From Hyphomonadaceae bacterium (GTDB lineage: Bacteria > Pseudomonadota > Alphaproteobacteria > Caulobacterales > Hyphomonadaceae), in the NCBI GenBank assembly GCA_016714495.1, contig JADKDU010000007.1, forward strand, positions 62,001-126,000: DNA of 64,000 nt, in the 5' to 3' direction. Below the pieces are notes generated by a model. The model saw only the letters and a program-made list of their open reading frames with translations. It searched no databases and was not told the DNA's origin. Below, in pieces: positions 61,341 to 64,000 of this stretch (position 1 is its first letter; the number at the start of each line of letters is the position of its first letter). The translations under genes and the position numbers were made by a program.

Positions 61341-61988
61341 ATGATCCACCAGAAGACATCGACTTCAGCGGGTTTGGCGATCGCCAGCGCCTTCTTCATG
61401 TTGACCGCATGCCAGCCACAAACCGCAGCAACGCCTGAGGCGCCCGCCGCCCCGCCAACCGAAACCGCCGCGGCGCCCAGCGTTGCGGATGGCTGCGTCG
61501 CCACGGTTGAAAAAGCGTGGGGCCCGATCGGTCCGAGTGATCATCCTTCCTATCGCGTGAAGGCGTGGACATCCGGCGCTGTTTGCGAATCCGCCGTCGT
61601 CACGCTGGCGATCTATGCACGCGATGGCTTCCCGATCTACGCCTGGGCCGGCGCCACACAGTTTCTTTTCGCACTGAATGGCGCGAAGACGCCGGCGGAA
61701 ATGACGACCGCGCTGCAGGAATGGATCGGTCCCGGCAACCTGCCGCCCGACCTCACCGGCGCGCTGCCGCCATGGGAAGAAACAGAGGGTCAGCCCAAGC
61801 GCGCGGAATTCCCCTTCATGCCGGCAGAGGGCATGGACAAGGCGACCTATGAGGACCTGCGCAAACAGAATCTCCACATGCTCTGCTATCCGCAAGGCAT
61901 GGAAAGCCAGCTCTGCCTCGCGCTCCATCGGGGCGATGGCGCGCCAGCGATGGTTGAGGAAATCGGGCTTCAGCTCTTCCCGGGCTGA
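61341..61988 (+). CDS. Predicted lipoprotein, 215 aa
   Basis: Signal MIHQKTSTSAGLAIASAFFM ending in lipobox LTAC, then a Pro/Ala-rich linker. The mature domain has two Cys pairs (ADGCVATV..AVCESAV and MLCYPQGMESQLC) and a helix-rich middle (KTPAEMTTALQEWIG). Family not recognised. A GGGGAG site precedes ATG 61341. Confidence 0.72.
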   Translation: MIHQKTSTSAGLAIASAFFMLTACQPQTAATPEAPAAPPTETAAAPSVADGCVATVEKAWGPIGPSDHPSYRVKAWTSGAVCESAVVTLAIYARDGFPIYAWAGATQFLFALNGAKTPAEMTTALQEWIGPGNLPPDLTGALPPWEETEGQPKRAEFPFMPAEGMDKATYEDLRKQNLHMLCYPQGMESQLCLALHRGDGAPAMVEEIGLQLFPG

Positions 61989-61991
61989 CGC

Positions 61992-62414
61992 CTAGAAATC
62001 CGCGCAGGTCGCCCGGTCGGTGCGCAGCACAGCGTCCTGTGTGAACGCCTTGATGTAAGCGTCACGGATCGCTTCGATATCGGCGGAGGCCTTCGCGCCG
62101 CCATCGTGAAAGCGGATAAGCACGCGCGAGGGCTCGCGCTCGGTGATGTTGCGCTTTTCGGAGAACCAGAGCCCCTGCCCTTCGATGATGGTGAAGCCCT
62201 CTTTCCACCGCGTTGCGACTTCCGAATCGACGAACTGACTGAATTCGAACCGCGACACCGATCCGTTGGGCCGCGCCATCCCGAGGAAGAGCATCGTCTC
62301 CACCATCGGCTCGCCCGTCTGGCAGGCCGCCAGCGGCGCCAGCGCGCGGGTTTCGGGAACGCTGACACAGCCCGTGGCCGCCAGCACTCCCGCTATCGCG
62401 ATAAGATGGCGCAT
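61992..62414 (-). CDS. DUF3574 lipoprotein
   Basis: A 140-aa lipoprotein: signal MRHLIAIAGVLAATGCVS (lipobox AATGC), then the DUF3574 domain with TMLFLGMARPNGSVSRFEFS, FVDSEVATRWKEGFTIIEGQ and GLWFSEKRNITEREPSRVL. It ends in a Cys near the C-terminus (RATCADF). ATG 62414 starts the signal. Function unknown. It is convergent with the preceding lipoprotein gene. Confidence 0.85.
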   Translation of the reverse strand: MRHLIAIAGVLAATGCVSVPETRALAPLAACQTGEPMVETMLFLGMARPNGSVSRFEFSQFVDSEVATRWKEGFTIIEGQGLWFSEKRNITEREPSRVLIRFHDGGAKASADIEAIRDAYIKAFTQDAVLRTDRATCADF

Positions 62415-62616
62415 CGAACTAATTCCCTGAAAGACCCTGCCGCCCGCCCAAGCGACCGGCCAATTCGCCCGCAATCGGCGCTAATAGCGTCCAAAACAGC
62501 GCCTGTGACGGGTATTTCCAGCCGGAAACCGCTGCGGCGCCTCAGGTGCTCGCTTTATTCACAAAACCCCTGTATTGCGGCGCACAATTGAGACCTCCCC
62601 CGGCAAAGAACCCGTC

Positions 62617-64000
<1,384 letters not shown>

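Overview
The window is a 64 kb piece of a GC-rich alphaproteobacterial chromosome. Several genes point to Caulobacterales, most likely a Hyphomonadaceae-type organism: an RcdA-family gene (DUF1465), a TrcR-family gene (DUF1013), DUF1192, DUF4164 next to zapA and tkt, a zinc-free ribosomal protein L31, two DUF465 genes, and large TonB-dependent receptors with TonB boxes of the VIITA type. No rRNA, tRNA, CRISPR array, prophage or plasmid functions were recognised. The taxonomic call is an inference from gene content.

Layout. 0-4 kb: amino-sugar and nucleotide-sugar precursors (glmM, cut by the window edge, glmS, galU). 4-9.6 kb: a minus-strand group (adenine/adenosine deaminase, a gutted thioesterase gene, a SnoaL-like protein, a lipoprotein), then a formyltransferase, an undecaprenol/diacylglycerol kinase and an Old Yellow Enzyme homologue. 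9.7-18.3 kb: leuC, a tandem pair of hybrid histidine kinases sharing a 145-bp identical tract, a GFA protein, a tandem pair of 3D-domain envelope proteins and a receiver-only regulator. 18.5-28.5 kb: central carbon metabolism (tkt, gap, pgk, fba) interspersed with an aldo/keto reductase, an SDR enzyme and small membrane proteins; zapA beside tkt is frameshifted. 28.7-38.2 kb: a TIR/deoxyribosyltransferase-like two-domain protein, thiE, suhB, an ABC exporter, rpmE, a decayed DUF1275 gene and a TIR-TM-TPR protein. 38.2-43.4 kb: cell-cycle and housekeeping small genes (rcdA, DUF1192, trcR, two DUF465), interrupted by a wrecked IS110/IS1111 element. 43.5-56.3 kb: two TonB-dependent receptors flanking ddpX-like, prolyl oligopeptidase and dapF genes and a zone of broken genes (macB-type permease, RcnB, GIY-YIG, a secreted protein, hrpB). 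56.3-64 kb: further fragments, a GcvR-like ACT protein, an L,D-transpeptidase, a prokaryotic pentameric ligand-gated ion channel homologue, a VWA protein, lipoproteins and the start of typA.

Themes. Many genes serve the cell envelope: glmM/glmS/galU, dapF, ddpX, L,D-transpeptidase, 3D proteins, undecaprenol kinase and many lipoproteins. The second theme is gene decay. At least nine genes are frameshifted, truncated or internally deleted, concentrated at 46.7-53.3 kb. Some single-base shifts (zapA, and the C7 run in hrpB) could be assembly errors. The large deletions and the macB/rcnB junction cannot be explained that way. The best candidates for undescribed biology are the TIR-like fusion at 28.76 kb, the membrane TIR-TPR protein at 36.5 kb, the ligand-gated channel homologue at 59 kb, and a short promoter-to-terminator leader before trcR.
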